Source: Xanthomarina sp. F1114 (lineage in GTDB: Bacteria > Bacteroidota > Bacteroidia > Flavobacteriales > Flavobacteriaceae). From it: DNA of 64,000 bases. Below the pieces are notes generated by a model. The model saw nothing but the letters and a program-made list of their open reading frames with translations, did not search any database and was not told the DNA's origin. The translations under genes were made by a program, and so were the position numbers. Positions 43,946-52,129 of this stretch are shown here, one piece after another. Position 1 is the first letter of the stretch. Each line of letters opens with the position of its first letter. The stretch lies in NCBI RefSeq assembly GCF_026410255.1, contig NZ_JAPMLL010000004.1, positions 62,001 through 126,000 on the forward strand. The letters run 5' to 3'.

Positions 43946-44565
43946 TATAAATATTTGTATTGATTTTCTAAGTAATTTAAAGTATTTGGACCTTCACTAA
44001 ACAACAGGTCTAAAATGTTTAAGTTTGGAATAAAACCATGTTTGTCGTTAAACACCTGGGTGTAAGCATCAAAATTATAAAACTTTTCTTTTCTGGCATT
44101 TGCTAAATACCTGAAATCCATTTTGTCTTCTACAGTTTTCTGAAAGGTTTCAGTTTTAGAACTGTTAATTTCCCATTGTAAACAATCTAAAACAGCTTCC
44201 ATACATTTAAAGTTGAAGTCTAATAGAAAATCGGCTTTTTCAGTAAATAACGGATGAAGTTCATCTTCATAAAACTCAAAAAAAGGGGAGGTTCTATAAG
44301 CTGTTTCTAATGATTTCCAGTGGTTATCTTGCCAGTTTTCTTCATTATATATTTTTATATCCCGATACTTTTGTCTTTCCTTTTGAGTATGAATAATAGG
44401 GATGCTTAATTTTAATATACCGTTAGCACCATAAATATAAGTTCTGTTTCTATAGGTCTGCTTTTGGTAATTATCGTCCATTTCAAACGTAACTTCATCC
44501 GCATGAAGCATGGCTGCAGCATGCGCAATATTAGGGAAATATGTAGGATGAATAAGCGCGTTCAT
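43945..44565 (-). CDS. WbqC family protein
   Basis: 206 residues. Begins ALIHPTYFPNIAHAAAMLHADEVTFEMDDNYQKQTYRNRTYI and contains KLSIPIIHT and WQDNHWKSLETAYRTSPFFEFYEDELHPLF, the conserved WbqC sequence blocks. Some WbqC proteins lie in LPS/O-antigen clusters; their activity is not settled. Here it stands downstream of lepB in a housekeeping operon, which is usual in Bacteroidota. Cytoplasmic by sequence. Confidence 0.88.
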   Translation of the reverse strand: MNALIHPTYFPNIAHAAAMLHADEVTFEMDDNYQKQTYRNRTYIYGANGILKLSIPIIHTQKERQKYRDIKIYNEENWQDNHWKSLETAYRTSPFFEFYEDELHPLFTEKADFLLDFNFKCMEAVLDCLQWEINSSKTETFQKTVEDKMDFRYLANARKEKFYNFDAYTQVFNDKHGFIPNLNILDLLFSEGPNTLNYLENQYKYL

Positions 44566-44606
44566 AAGAATAACTGTTTCCTGGAAAATTTAAAAATTAG
44601 TAATTT

Positions 44607-46184
44607 CTATGCTTTGGCTTTCTTGTGTTTTCTCCATTTATTAAACCCAAATAGAGCAGCTAGTAAAACTAAAAATGGAATAAAGTACGAAACTGGTTCT
44701 CCGCTTCCATGAACTGTTGTAAAGAAACGTTCCCAACGTGGTTTACCAAATCTATCCCAGCTCATCCAAATAAGAACAGGCTTTCCTACAACATGGTCGA
44801 AAGGCACAAATCCCCATGATCTGGCATCTTGGGAGTTATGACGGTTGTCTCCCATCATCCAGTAATAATCCTTTTTAAATGTATAAGTATTTGCAACTTC
44901 CCCATTAATATAAATCTGATTTCCTTTTACTTGAAGCGTATTATCTTCATACTCCGTAATAGCTCGCTTGTATAAAGGCAGAACATTTAGGTTTATATCG
45001 ATAGTTCCTCCAGCTTTAGGAATATAAAGTGGACCAAAGAAATCGTTGTTCCAGTGGTAATTAGGGTCGTGTGGAAATACGCTAGCTTCTCTTTCGCCTT
45101 TTTCACGTTTTAAAGATTCTACACTTCCTACATTTGGATGGTCTTTAAACTGATTTAACGTCTCGTCTGTTATTCCAGGAAAATAGCTTAAGGAATAATC
45201 CTGATTATATTGAGGCAGATCTGTTATACCATATCTTTTTGTTAACTGGTCATTATTGAAGGGGCCGTTTTTAGGTTCAATTTTATAAGCAAACTGAAGT
45301 TTGGCTCTATCAGGTAGTTCGTTTTGTTTCCCATCTATAAAAACATAACCATTGCGAACTTCTAAAGTGTCTCCAGGTAAACCAACTGCACGTTTTACAT
45401 AATTGGTTTTTTTATCTATAGGTTTGTAGTGGTTTCTATCCGTATAGCGCATGTTTAACATGGTGTCTACAGGCCAGTTAAAAACCACAATATCGTTACG
45501 CTTTATTTTCTGAAAACCTGGAAGGCGCATATAAGGCAAAGACAGTTTATTTACGAAAGCCGTTTTCTTTTTCTCTACATGGTCGTTGTATAAATACGAT
45601 TTCTTATTAATAAAAGGAATGGTATCATGTACCATAGGAGCAGCAATAGTAGTCATTGGTACTCGAGGTCCATAATGAAATTTACTTACAAATAGGAAAT
45701 CTCCAACTAATAATGATTTTTCTAGAGAAGAGGTTGGTATAGTATAGGGTTGGATAAAATATGTATGAACAATAGTTGCAGCTACAATTGCAAAAAGAAT
45801 AGAACTTACCCAATCTCCAGCTGTTGTTCTTGGATGTAAACTCCTGTCTTTTATGTATTCTAAATCTAGTCCATAATTAAGATAGAAATTATAAAAACCT
45901 AAAGAAAATATAGCTAAAATAGTATCTGTGGTCGAATTCTTCCCAAAACTTCGCGCCGTTTCCACCCAAACAACAGGAAACATAATGAGGTTTACAATAG
46001 GTAAGAATAGTAAAATAGTCCACCACCATGGTCTATTGATTATTTTCATTAAAATTACGGCATTATAAACGGGAACAAAAGCTTCCCAAGCTTGCCTGCC
46101 AGCTTTAATGTATAGTTTCCAAGTTCCTAATCCATGAATTATTTGTATAACTATAAGGAAAATAAACAATTGTGTTAAGGTCAT
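44607..46184 (-). CDS. lepB: Signal peptidase I (long Bacteroidota form)
   Basis: 525 residues, about twice the E. coli size. The first 115 residues form a DUF5684-like module with four membrane helices (GTWKLYIKAGRQAWEAFVPVYN). After a membrane helix near 130-150 comes the catalytic part: YTIPTSSLEKSLLVGD with the nucleophilic Ser, NYVKRAVGLPGDTLEV with the general-base Lys, and GDNRHNSQDARSWGFVP (box E). A large insertion (about 285-385) separates the Lys box from box E. A further membrane helix ends the protein (PVSYFIPFLVLLAALFGF). Removes signal peptides from exported proteins. In the parA-parB-DUF5683-dapB-lepB operon. Confidence 0.95.
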   Translation of the reverse strand: MTLTQLFIFLIVIQIIHGLGTWKLYIKAGRQAWEAFVPVYNAVILMKIINRPWWWTILLFLPIVNLIMFPVVWVETARSFGKNSTTDTILAIFSLGFYNFYLNYGLDLEYIKDRSLHPRTTAGDWVSSILFAIVAATIVHTYFIQPYTIPTSSLEKSLLVGDFLFVSKFHYGPRVPMTTIAAPMVHDTIPFINKKSYLYNDHVEKKKTAFVNKLSLPYMRLPGFQKIKRNDIVVFNWPVDTMLNMRYTDRNHYKPIDKKTNYVKRAVGLPGDTLEVRNGYVFIDGKQNELPDRAKLQFAYKIEPKNGPFNNDQLTKRYGITDLPQYNQDYSLSYFPGITDETLNQFKDHPNVGSVESLKREKGEREASVFPHDPNYHWNNDFFGPLYIPKAGGTIDINLNVLPLYKRAITEYEDNTLQVKGNQIYINGEVANTYTFKKDYYWMMGDNRHNSQDARSWGFVPFDHVVGKPVLIWMSWDRFGKPRWERFFTTVHGSGEPVSYFIPFLVLLAALFGFNKWRKHKKAKA

Positions 46185-46248
46185 AATTTCTTCTTTTGTT
46201 TTTTTATTAGTGCAAAATCACTAAAAAATGTTACTTCTTTTATATGTG

Positions 46249-46950
46249 TTAACCTATATTTAACACATCTTTCATGGTAAAAACGCCTGCTTTGTCTAGA
46301 ATCCACTCTGCAGCAATTACAGCTCCAAGCGCAAAACCTTCCCGGTTGTTGGCTGTGTGTTTAATAGAAATACTATCCGCTTCACTTGCATAAGTAATCT
46401 CATGTGTACCCGGTACAGTATCAATACGTTTGGATGTAATAGAAATGGATTTTTCTTTATTTTTGTTTAAAATCCAATGTTTATATTCTTGATGTTTTTC
46501 AATAATACCTTCAGCTAAAGTAATGGCGGTACCACTTGGTGCATCTAGCTTTTCTGTGTGGTGTATTTCTTCCATAGACACCTCATATTGCTTTAAGTGG
46601 TTCATCAATTTAGCTAAGTTTTTATTCAGCTCGAAAAAAATATTAACCCCCAAACTAAAATTAGAAGCAGAAAGGAACGCCCCATTATTTTCATGACATA
46701 GTTTAACAGCTGCATCGTAATTTTCTAGCCATCCTGTAGTTCCCGAAATTACAGGAACACCAAGTTTCAAGCATTTTGCAATATTAAAAAAAGCTGCTTT
46801 AGGAACACTAAAATCTATGGCGACATCTGCAGAACTTAGATCGTAACCATCTTCATCATTTGTTTTAATTACTATTTCATGTCCACGTTGTAAAGCAATT
46901 TGTTCTATTGTTTTACCCATTTTTCCGTAACCTAGTAATGCTATTTTCAT
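46249..46950 (-). CDS. dapB: 4-hydroxy-tetrahydrodipicolinate reductase
   Basis: 233 residues. Reduces the dihydrodipicolinate precursor in lysine/diaminopimelate synthesis. NAD(P) site ALLGYGKMGKTIE (3-15), VISGTTGW, SNFSLGVNIFF, and the catalytic block EEIHHTEKLDAPSGTAITLAEGI (His pair and Lys near 130-150) are present. The protein is slightly shorter than E. coli DapB, as normal in Bacteroidota. Two bases before the DUF5683 gene in the operon. Confidence 0.96.
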   Translation of the reverse strand: MKIALLGYGKMGKTIEQIALQRGHEIVIKTNDEDGYDLSSADVAIDFSVPKAAFFNIAKCLKLGVPVISGTTGWLENYDAAVKLCHENNGAFLSASNFSLGVNIFFELNKNLAKLMNHLKQYEVSMEEIHHTEKLDAPSGTAITLAEGIIEKHQEYKHWILNKNKEKSISITSKRIDTVPGTHEITYASEADSISIKHTANNREGFALGAVIAAEWILDKAGVFTMKDVLNIG

Positions 46951-46951
46951 A

Positions 46952-47554
46952 TTAAAACTTATAGTTAAGTGTTAAGCCAAGATCTCCAACATTGTCCATT
47001 TCGTTAATTTTATAATGAGGCCTTAAGGATAGTTTGTCATCTACATTATATTGCAGTAAATGTGCATCCACATTGGCGTCAATAATGTTTAGCGCATAAA
47101 TACCTATAGTTACTAAAAGAGATATTTCTCTGTTTCTACTATAAGTTTTCTGTGCTTCTCTTAAACCAGATGTGGTTACTGTTCCAAAAAACTCGTCGTC
47201 TTCAAAACCAGCCAAACGTCTTTTGTAAGCATCTCTATATCTATGGTATTCGTTGTTATTATTTATATAGAAATAAACACTTACGCCTAAACCGGCATAT
47301 ACAATTGGAATTTTCCAGTATTTTTTATTGTATGCTTGACCTAATCCAGGAAGAACGGCAGAGTAGAAGGCGGCTCGTGCTGGGGCAAGTGGATCTATTG
47401 GATCTTGAATTATAGAACCTGCTTCAACAACCAACTCTTCGGTTGGAATATTGTTTTCGTTCTTTTTCTTATCTTTTTTCTTGTCTTCCTGGGCGAAAGT
47501 CGATAAACAAAATGCAAGTAAAAAAACAACTAGTATAACCTGTTTATTTGGCAC
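46952..47554 (-). CDS. DUF5683 family exported protein
   Basis: 200 residues. Signal peptide 1-21 (LAFCLSTFAQ), a Lys-rich KKKDKKKNENN stretch, then DPLAPARAAFYSAVLPGLGQAYNKKYWKIPIVYAGLGVSVYFYI (about 54-97), the DUF5683 hallmark with two helices, and SRNREISLLVTIGIYALNIIDANVDAHLLQYN, ending in NYKF like an outer-membrane strand. Found throughout Flavobacteria between parB and dapB. Function unknown, likely envelope. Confidence 0.88.
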   Translation of the reverse strand: MPNKQVILVVFLLAFCLSTFAQEDKKKDKKKNENNIPTEELVVEAGSIIQDPIDPLAPARAAFYSAVLPGLGQAYNKKYWKIPIVYAGLGVSVYFYINNNNEYHRYRDAYKRRLAGFEDDEFFGTVTTSGLREAQKTYSRNREISLLVTIGIYALNIIDANVDAHLLQYNVDDKLSLRPHYKINEMDNVGDLGLTLNYKF

Positions 47555-48443
47555 TTTTAATAAGTTTTAACATGCGATTAAAGTCTTCTTCCGAATGAAA
47601 GGGAATTGTAATGCTTCCTTTTCCATTCTTAGAAACCTTAACGTTAATTTTATGTCCAAAGTATTCTGAAAAATCTTTAACCCCATCTTTTAAGAAAAGA
47701 GGTACTTCTTTCTTTTCAGGAACTTTTAGTGTTTTTTTGTTTTGATAGGTTTTTACTAATGCTTCCGTGTCTCTAACAGAAAGCTTATTAGTTATAATTT
47801 TCTCGTAGATATCTAATTGAATGCCTTGATCTTCAATATTTATAATGGCTCTTCCGTGACCCATGGAAATAAAGCCATCCCGCATACCTGTTTGGATAAT
47901 TGGATCTAATTTTAATAGACGCAAGTAATTGGCAATGGTCGAACGTTTTTTACCCACACGTTCGCTCATTTGCTCTTGAGTTAAATTAATTTCGTCTATT
48001 AATCTTTGATAAGACAGAGCTATTTCTATTGGATCTAAATCCTGACGTTGAATATTTTCAACAAGTGCCATCTCCAACGATTCTTGATCGTTAGCAATTC
48101 TAATATAAGCAGGAATAGTTTTTAAACCAATAAGTTTTGAAGCTCTAAAACGTCTTTCTCCAGAGACCAATTGAAATTTATTGAAATCTAATTTTCTTAC
48201 TGTAATAGGTTGAATTACACCTAATTCTTTAATAGAAGAAGCAAGTTCTACAAGAGTTTCTTCGTTGAAATTGGTTCTAGGTTGAAATGGGTTAATATCG
48301 ATACATTCAATATCTAATTCAACGATACTGCCAATAACTTTATCTGCATTTTTATCTTGAACAGACGAAATGTCGTTCGATGGATCTTTTAAAAGAGCCG
48401 ATAATCCTCTACCTAAAGCTTGTTTTTTTGTTGCTTTCGCCAT
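47544..48443 (-). CDS. parB: Chromosome partitioning protein ParB
   Basis: 299 residues. N-terminal ParA-contact stretch LGRGLSALL, then the ParB/Srx CTPase domain with INPFQPRTNFNEETLVELASSI and SGERRFRASKLIG (about 115-127, the GERRxRA motif), the helix-turn-helix LTQEQMSERVGKKRSTIANYLRLL (about 155-178) and a C-terminal dimer domain. Binds parS sites and spreads using CTP; segregates the origin with ParA. No canonical parS palindrome was seen in this window. Overlaps the DUF5683 start by 11 bases and is two bases from parA. Confidence 0.95.
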   Translation of the reverse strand: MAKATKKQALGRGLSALLKDPSNDISSVQDKNADKVIGSIVELDIECIDINPFQPRTNFNEETLVELASSIKELGVIQPITVRKLDFNKFQLVSGERRFRASKLIGLKTIPAYIRIANDQESLEMALVENIQRQDLDPIEIALSYQRLIDEINLTQEQMSERVGKKRSTIANYLRLLKLDPIIQTGMRDGFISMGHGRAIINIEDQGIQLDIYEKIITNKLSVRDTEALVKTYQNKKTLKVPEKKEVPLFLKDGVKDFSEYFGHKINVKVSKNGKGSITIPFHSEEDFNRMLKLIKSAK

Positions 48444-48445
48444 TA

Positions 48446-49210
48446 TTAAGAGTTTTTAATAATAAGTTCTTTTGCCAAACTTAAATAATTTGAAGCACCT
48501 TTACTACTAGCATCATAATTTATAATACTTTCACCATAACTAGGAGCTTCACTTAATCTTACATTTCTTTGAATAATGGTTTGGAATACCATATCGTTAA
48601 AATGCTTTTGAACTTCTTCTACTACTTGGTTAGACAGACGCAAGCGGGAGTCGTACATAGTTAATAACAAACCTTCAATATCTAAGTTTGTGTTGTGTAC
48701 CTTTTGGATGCTTTTAATTGTGTTTAAAAGTTTTCCTAAACCTTCTAAAGCAAAATATTCACATTGAATAGGAATAATTACCGAGTCTGCTGCTGTTAAA
48801 GCATTTAATGTTAACAGGCCAAGAGAAGGAGCACAATCAATTAAAATAAAATCATAATCATCTTTTATGTCTTGTAGCGCTTTTCTTAACATGTATTCAC
48901 GTTCTTCCTTATCTACAAGTTCAATTTCAATAGCAACCAAATCTATATGAGAAGGAATGATATCTAAATTAGGCGTACTAGTTTTTATAGTTACCTCTTT
49001 AGCTTGTTTTGTATGTTCAAGTAGTTGGTAGGTTCCAACTTCTATAGTGTCTACATCCAAACCTAAGCCAGATGTGGCATTAGCTTGTGGATCTGCATCT
49101 ATTAAAAGTACTTTTTTTTCAAGCACCCCAAGAGAAGCCGCTAAATTAACAGAAGTGGTTGTTTTGCCAACGCCTCCTTTTTGGTTAGCAATTGCTATGA
49201 TTTTACCCAT
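48446..49210 (-). CDS. parA: Chromosome partitioning ATPase ParA
   Basis: 254 residues. Deviant Walker A KGGVGKTTTSVNLAASL (10-26), switch I LLIDADPQANATSGLG, Walker B-like FILIDCAPSLGLLTLNAL (about 119-136) and the R-rich DNA-binding helix near QRNVRLSEAPSYGESI (about 217-232). Partner of ParB in origin segregation. Head of a seven-gene operon ending with DUF6122, a gene order typical of Flavobacteriaceae. Confidence 0.96.
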   Translation of the reverse strand: MGKIIAIANQKGGVGKTTTSVNLAASLGVLEKKVLLIDADPQANATSGLGLDVDTIEVGTYQLLEHTKQAKEVTIKTSTPNLDIIPSHIDLVAIEIELVDKEEREYMLRKALQDIKDDYDFILIDCAPSLGLLTLNALTAADSVIIPIQCEYFALEGLGKLLNTIKSIQKVHNTNLDIEGLLLTMYDSRLRLSNQVVEEVQKHFNDMVFQTIIQRNVRLSEAPSYGESIINYDASSKGASNYLSLAKELIIKNS

Positions 49211-49330
49211 TAATAATTTGGTTTTTTGTACCGGTAAAAATACAATTATTTGTGAGTTTAAAAAACGGACTTGTTAACAAAAACAGATCTTTTTTGTTAA
49301 ACTCATTTATGTTAAGAATTTTGTTTAAAA

Positions 49331-50488
49331 TTAAAATATATAGGTAGCCTTTAGTTGGAACCCAGAAGCTTTGTAGTAGGAAAAAATACTTTTTAAAACA
49401 TGAGTATTTATAAGTTCAAATTTAGTTTCTGGTTGATAGGTTAAATTAAAATCTATTTTTTGTTTTCCAAAACGGATATATGTCCCAGCACTAAAGCTAC
49501 TTGCTAACTTATTGGACGATTCATAAAAATAAGTTGGTGCGCCATATATATTTTGTTGTTCGGTAATCGTAGCCATACTATTAAATATAAATCCTCCGTT
49601 AAAACCTAAGTAAGGGCTAAATGTTTTACTCATGTTGTTAAATGTATAACGTATCCCTATCATAGTAGTTAAATAGGATAAATCTGCTTTTAAAAAAGTC
49701 GAATTTTCACTGGATTTAAATTCGTTAGGGAAAGTATAGTCAACTAAAAGTACAAAACCAATATTGTTTTTTAACATATTAGTGTTAAAGTACACTTGAG
49801 CTCCAAGCACTAGGGCTCCATAGTTATTATTCACTCCTGGAGATAATTTATCGAAAGAGGTGTTAAGAAAATTGTAACCCAAGTTTACTCCTACTTCTAT
49901 AACTTCTTTCGGGGCATTCGCTTCAGTTATCACGTTTGTAGCAAATTGAATATCTTCATTTAAATTACAATTATTATATGTGTTTACAATAGACTGTAAT
50001 GTACCAAAAGTTATAACCTGGCTCTTATTATAAGCTTGTTCTTGAGCTTCTTTGCATTTGTTTATATAAACAGATAAGGTGGCATACTCAAATTTATTTA
50101 ATTCTTTATCATTTACTACAACTCTGGATATCTCTCTAAAGCCATGTTCGTCATTGTTTAAAAAATAGTGTTTCCCACTTTTATAAACTGAAAGTGCGCC
50201 TATGATAACCTCTTCAAATAAGTAAATAGTGTTTTTATATTGTCTAGGTACATACCTGGTATTATTGTCGTTGAAACTTTCTATTTCAGTAACACCATAA
50301 GTAGTTTTTACATTATTATCAGTTTTTGCTATTATTCCAATAATATAGGAGTCTGAGTCTAAATTAAAACTGGTTTTTTTAAACTGAACTTTTGAACCAT
50401 CTTTAAAAGTTATAGTAGGAAGGTTTTTATTTTGAGCAAAGACAAAAGTGGAAAAAAAAATTAATAGTAGAAAGATTGGGGTTTTCAT
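49331..50488 (-). CDS. Secreted protein with a C-terminal outer-membrane beta-barrel, function unknown
   Basis: 385 residues from ATG 50488 (nine residues shorter than the longest frame), because MKTPIFLLLIFFSTFVFAQ is a complete signal peptide. Residues 25-165 are a globular domain (TITFKDGSKVQFKKTSF, EVIIGALSVYKSGKHYFL); residues about 195-385 show alternating strands typical of a small outer-membrane barrel (EVGVNLGYNFLNTSF, VLGAQVYFNTNML, ISFIGIRYTFN-like, ending FQLKATYIF). Similar proteins are annotated only as hypothetical. Divergent from nirK; its -7 element and nirK's share the 137-bp gap with the ACATGACT palindrome. Confidence 0.78.
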   Translation of the reverse strand: MKTPIFLLLIFFSTFVFAQNKNLPTITFKDGSKVQFKKTSFNLDSDSYIIGIIAKTDNNVKTTYGVTEIESFNDNNTRYVPRQYKNTIYLFEEVIIGALSVYKSGKHYFLNNDEHGFREISRVVVNDKELNKFEYATLSVYINKCKEAQEQAYNKSQVITFGTLQSIVNTYNNCNLNEDIQFATNVITEANAPKEVIEVGVNLGYNFLNTSFDKLSPGVNNNYGALVLGAQVYFNTNMLKNNIGFVLLVDYTFPNEFKSSENSTFLKADLSYLTTMIGIRYTFNNMSKTFSPYLGFNGGFIFNSMATITEQQNIYGAPTYFYESSNKLASSFSAGTYIRFGKQKIDFNLTYQPETKFELINTHVLKSIFSYYKASGFQLKATYIF

Positions 50489-50512
50489 GTTATCTTTTTT
50501 AGTTTTATCAAT

Positions 50513-50520
50513 CAAAGATA
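50513..50520 (-). promoter_or_regulatory. -7 promoter element of the outer-membrane protein gene, divergent from nirK
   Basis: Reads TATCTTTG on the minus strand, perfect TAnnTTTG, 24 bases before the ATG at 50488. Confidence 0.6.
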
Positions 50521-50537
50521 TTATTTAAAAATTAATT

Positions 50538-50555
50538 ACATGACTTTAGTCATGT
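50538..50555. promoter_or_regulatory. Crp/Fnr-like palindrome upstream of nirK
   Basis: ACATGACT-TT-AGTCATGT, a perfect 18-bp inverted repeat. It can be read as ATGAC-N4-GTCAT, the 5-4-5 layout of Crp/Fnr-family sites. Its centre (50546.5) lies about 41 bases before the start predicted from the TATATTTG element at 50576, the class II activator position, and about 66 bases before the start predicted from the element at 50601. Confidence 0.5.
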
Positions 50556-50575
50556 TTTTCCTCTATTAGGACTTA

Positions 50576-50583
50576 TATATTTG
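50576..50583 (+). promoter_or_regulatory. nirK promoter P1, -7 element
   Basis: Reads TATATTTG, perfect TAnnTTTG, 69 bases before the nirK ATG. The ACATGACT palindrome lies where an activator would sit for this promoter. Confidence 0.5.
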
Positions 50584-50597
50584 CAGTGTAGGATAGA

Positions 50598-50611
50598 GGA
50601 TAGATTTGTCC
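50598..50611 (+). promoter_or_regulatory. nirK promoter P2 overlapped by the GGAYA-N4-TRTCC palindrome
   Basis: GGATA-GATT-TGTCC contains the -7 element TAGATTTG (50601-50608), so a protein bound to the palindrome would block RNA polymerase. A second GGATAGA half-site stands directly before it (50591-50597). The same palindrome is found upstream of ric and at rrf2. It lies 41 bases before the nirK ATG. Confidence 0.6.
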
Positions 50612-50652
50612 GATTTATGTAATTTTAAAGAAAACCACTAAAAATCACACTT

Positions 50653-52113
50653 ATGAAATCAAACCAAAAATTAAAAAGAAACTTAGTAAAGAGTATTGCT
50701 TTGTTGGCAATGCCCATGTTTTTTGTAGCTTGTTTAAACGACAAGAAAGAAGAAACAAGCACAGCTGAAATACCTGTAAACCAGGAAATGATGGCTGAAT
50801 TAACCGCTCCTCCTAATGTGCCAACACCCGTTGGAACAAGAAAAGCAAAAAAACTTAAGGTTAATATGGAGATTCTTGAACAAGAAGGAGAATTAACTTC
50901 TGGAGTAAGATACAATTACTGGACTTTTGGAGGTTCTGTCCCTGGAAGCTTTATTAGAACAAGAGTTGGTGACGAAGTAGAATTTACATTATCTAACCAT
51001 CCAGATAATAAATTACCTCATAATATTGATTTGCATGCTGTAACAGGACCTGGAGGTGGAGCCGAATCGTCGTTCGTTGCACCAGGATTTGAAAAAACCT
51101 TTTCATTTAAAACCTTAAACCCAGGACTTTTTGTTTACCATTGTGCTACAGCACCAGTTGGAATGCACATTGCAAACGGAATGTATGGTTTAATTTTGGT
51201 TGAACCAGAAGGAGGTTTATCACCTGTTGATAAAGAATACTATATTATGCAAGGTGATTTCTACACCAAAGGTAAAAATGGTGAAAGAGGGTTACAACCA
51301 TTCGATATGCAGAAAGCTGTGGACGAAAATGCAGATTATGTTGTGTTTAACGGAAGTGTTGATGGTTTAACTGGAGACAACGCTATTACGGCTAAAGTAG
51401 GAGAGACTGTAAGACTTTATGTTGGTAACGGTGGTCCAAACTTAGTTTCATCTTTCCATGTAATTGGAGAAATTTTCGACAAAGTATATGTAGAAGGAGG
51501 AGACTTAATTAACGAAAACATTCAAACAACACTTATTCCAGCTGGAGGTGCTGCTATTGTTGAGTTTAGAGTGGATGTTCCTGGATCTTTAGTATTAGTA
51601 GATCACTCTATATTTAGAGCCTTTAATAAGGGTGCTTTAGGTATCTTAAATGTTGAAGGAGAAGAGAACGAGAAAATTTATTCTGGTGAAATATATGAAG
51701 GAATTTATTTGCCAGAAGGTCCTGGAATTCAAAGTATGCCTACTACAGATGAAATTGTGGAATCTGATGTACCAGCGAAGTCTATGGAAGAACAAATGAA
51801 ATTTGGTAAGCAAGTTTATATGCAAACCTGTTTTGCTTGTCACCAAGGGGAAGGCCAAGGTATTCCTAATGCGTTTCCTCCATTGGCAAAATCAGATTAT
51901 TTAAATGCTGATGTAAATCGTGCTATTAGTGCTGTGGTTAATGGACTTAGCGGCGAAATTACTGTAAACGGAGAGACTTATAATAGTGTTATGACAAGAC
52001 AGATGATTTCTTCTGAAGAGGTTGCTAATGTTCTGACTTATGTTTATAACAGCTGGGGTAATAATGGAACAGTAGTGTCTAAAGAAATGGTAGAGAAAGT
52101 TAAAAATCAATAA
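50653..52113 (+). CDS. nirK: Copper nitrite reductase fused to cytochrome c, lipoprotein
   Basis: 486 residues. Reduces nitrite to nitric oxide in the periplasm, the defining step of denitrification. Lipobox FVAC with Cys27. Two cupredoxin domains carry the complete ligand set: type 1 copper H123, C164, H172, M177; type 2 copper H128, H163, H318; catalytic D126 and H269. A cytochrome c domain follows (about 380-486) with CFACH (393-397) and a likely axial Met at 447, so electrons could enter through the heme. The fusion explains the length (plain NirK is about 350). Two -7 elements and two palindromes upstream. First gene of a nirK-SUMF1-SCO-porin run. Confidence 0.96.
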   Translation: MKSNQKLKRNLVKSIALLAMPMFFVACLNDKKEETSTAEIPVNQEMMAELTAPPNVPTPVGTRKAKKLKVNMEILEQEGELTSGVRYNYWTFGGSVPGSFIRTRVGDEVEFTLSNHPDNKLPHNIDLHAVTGPGGGAESSFVAPGFEKTFSFKTLNPGLFVYHCATAPVGMHIANGMYGLILVEPEGGLSPVDKEYYIMQGDFYTKGKNGERGLQPFDMQKAVDENADYVVFNGSVDGLTGDNAITAKVGETVRLYVGNGGPNLVSSFHVIGEIFDKVYVEGGDLINENIQTTLIPAGGAAIVEFRVDVPGSLVLVDHSIFRAFNKGALGILNVEGEENEKIYSGEIYEGIYLPEGPGIQSMPTTDEIVESDVPAKSMEEQMKFGKQVYMQTCFACHQGEGQGIPNAFPPLAKSDYLNADVNRAISAVVNGLSGEITVNGETYNSVMTRQMISSEEVANVLTYVYNSWGNNGTVVSKEMVEKVKNQ

Positions 52114-52129
52114 GAAAATAATAGAAAAT

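Noticed and set aside
47544-49210. parS sites near parA-parB
   Set aside because: I looked for TGTTnCACGTGnAACA-like palindromes and found none in the window; parS may lie elsewhere.
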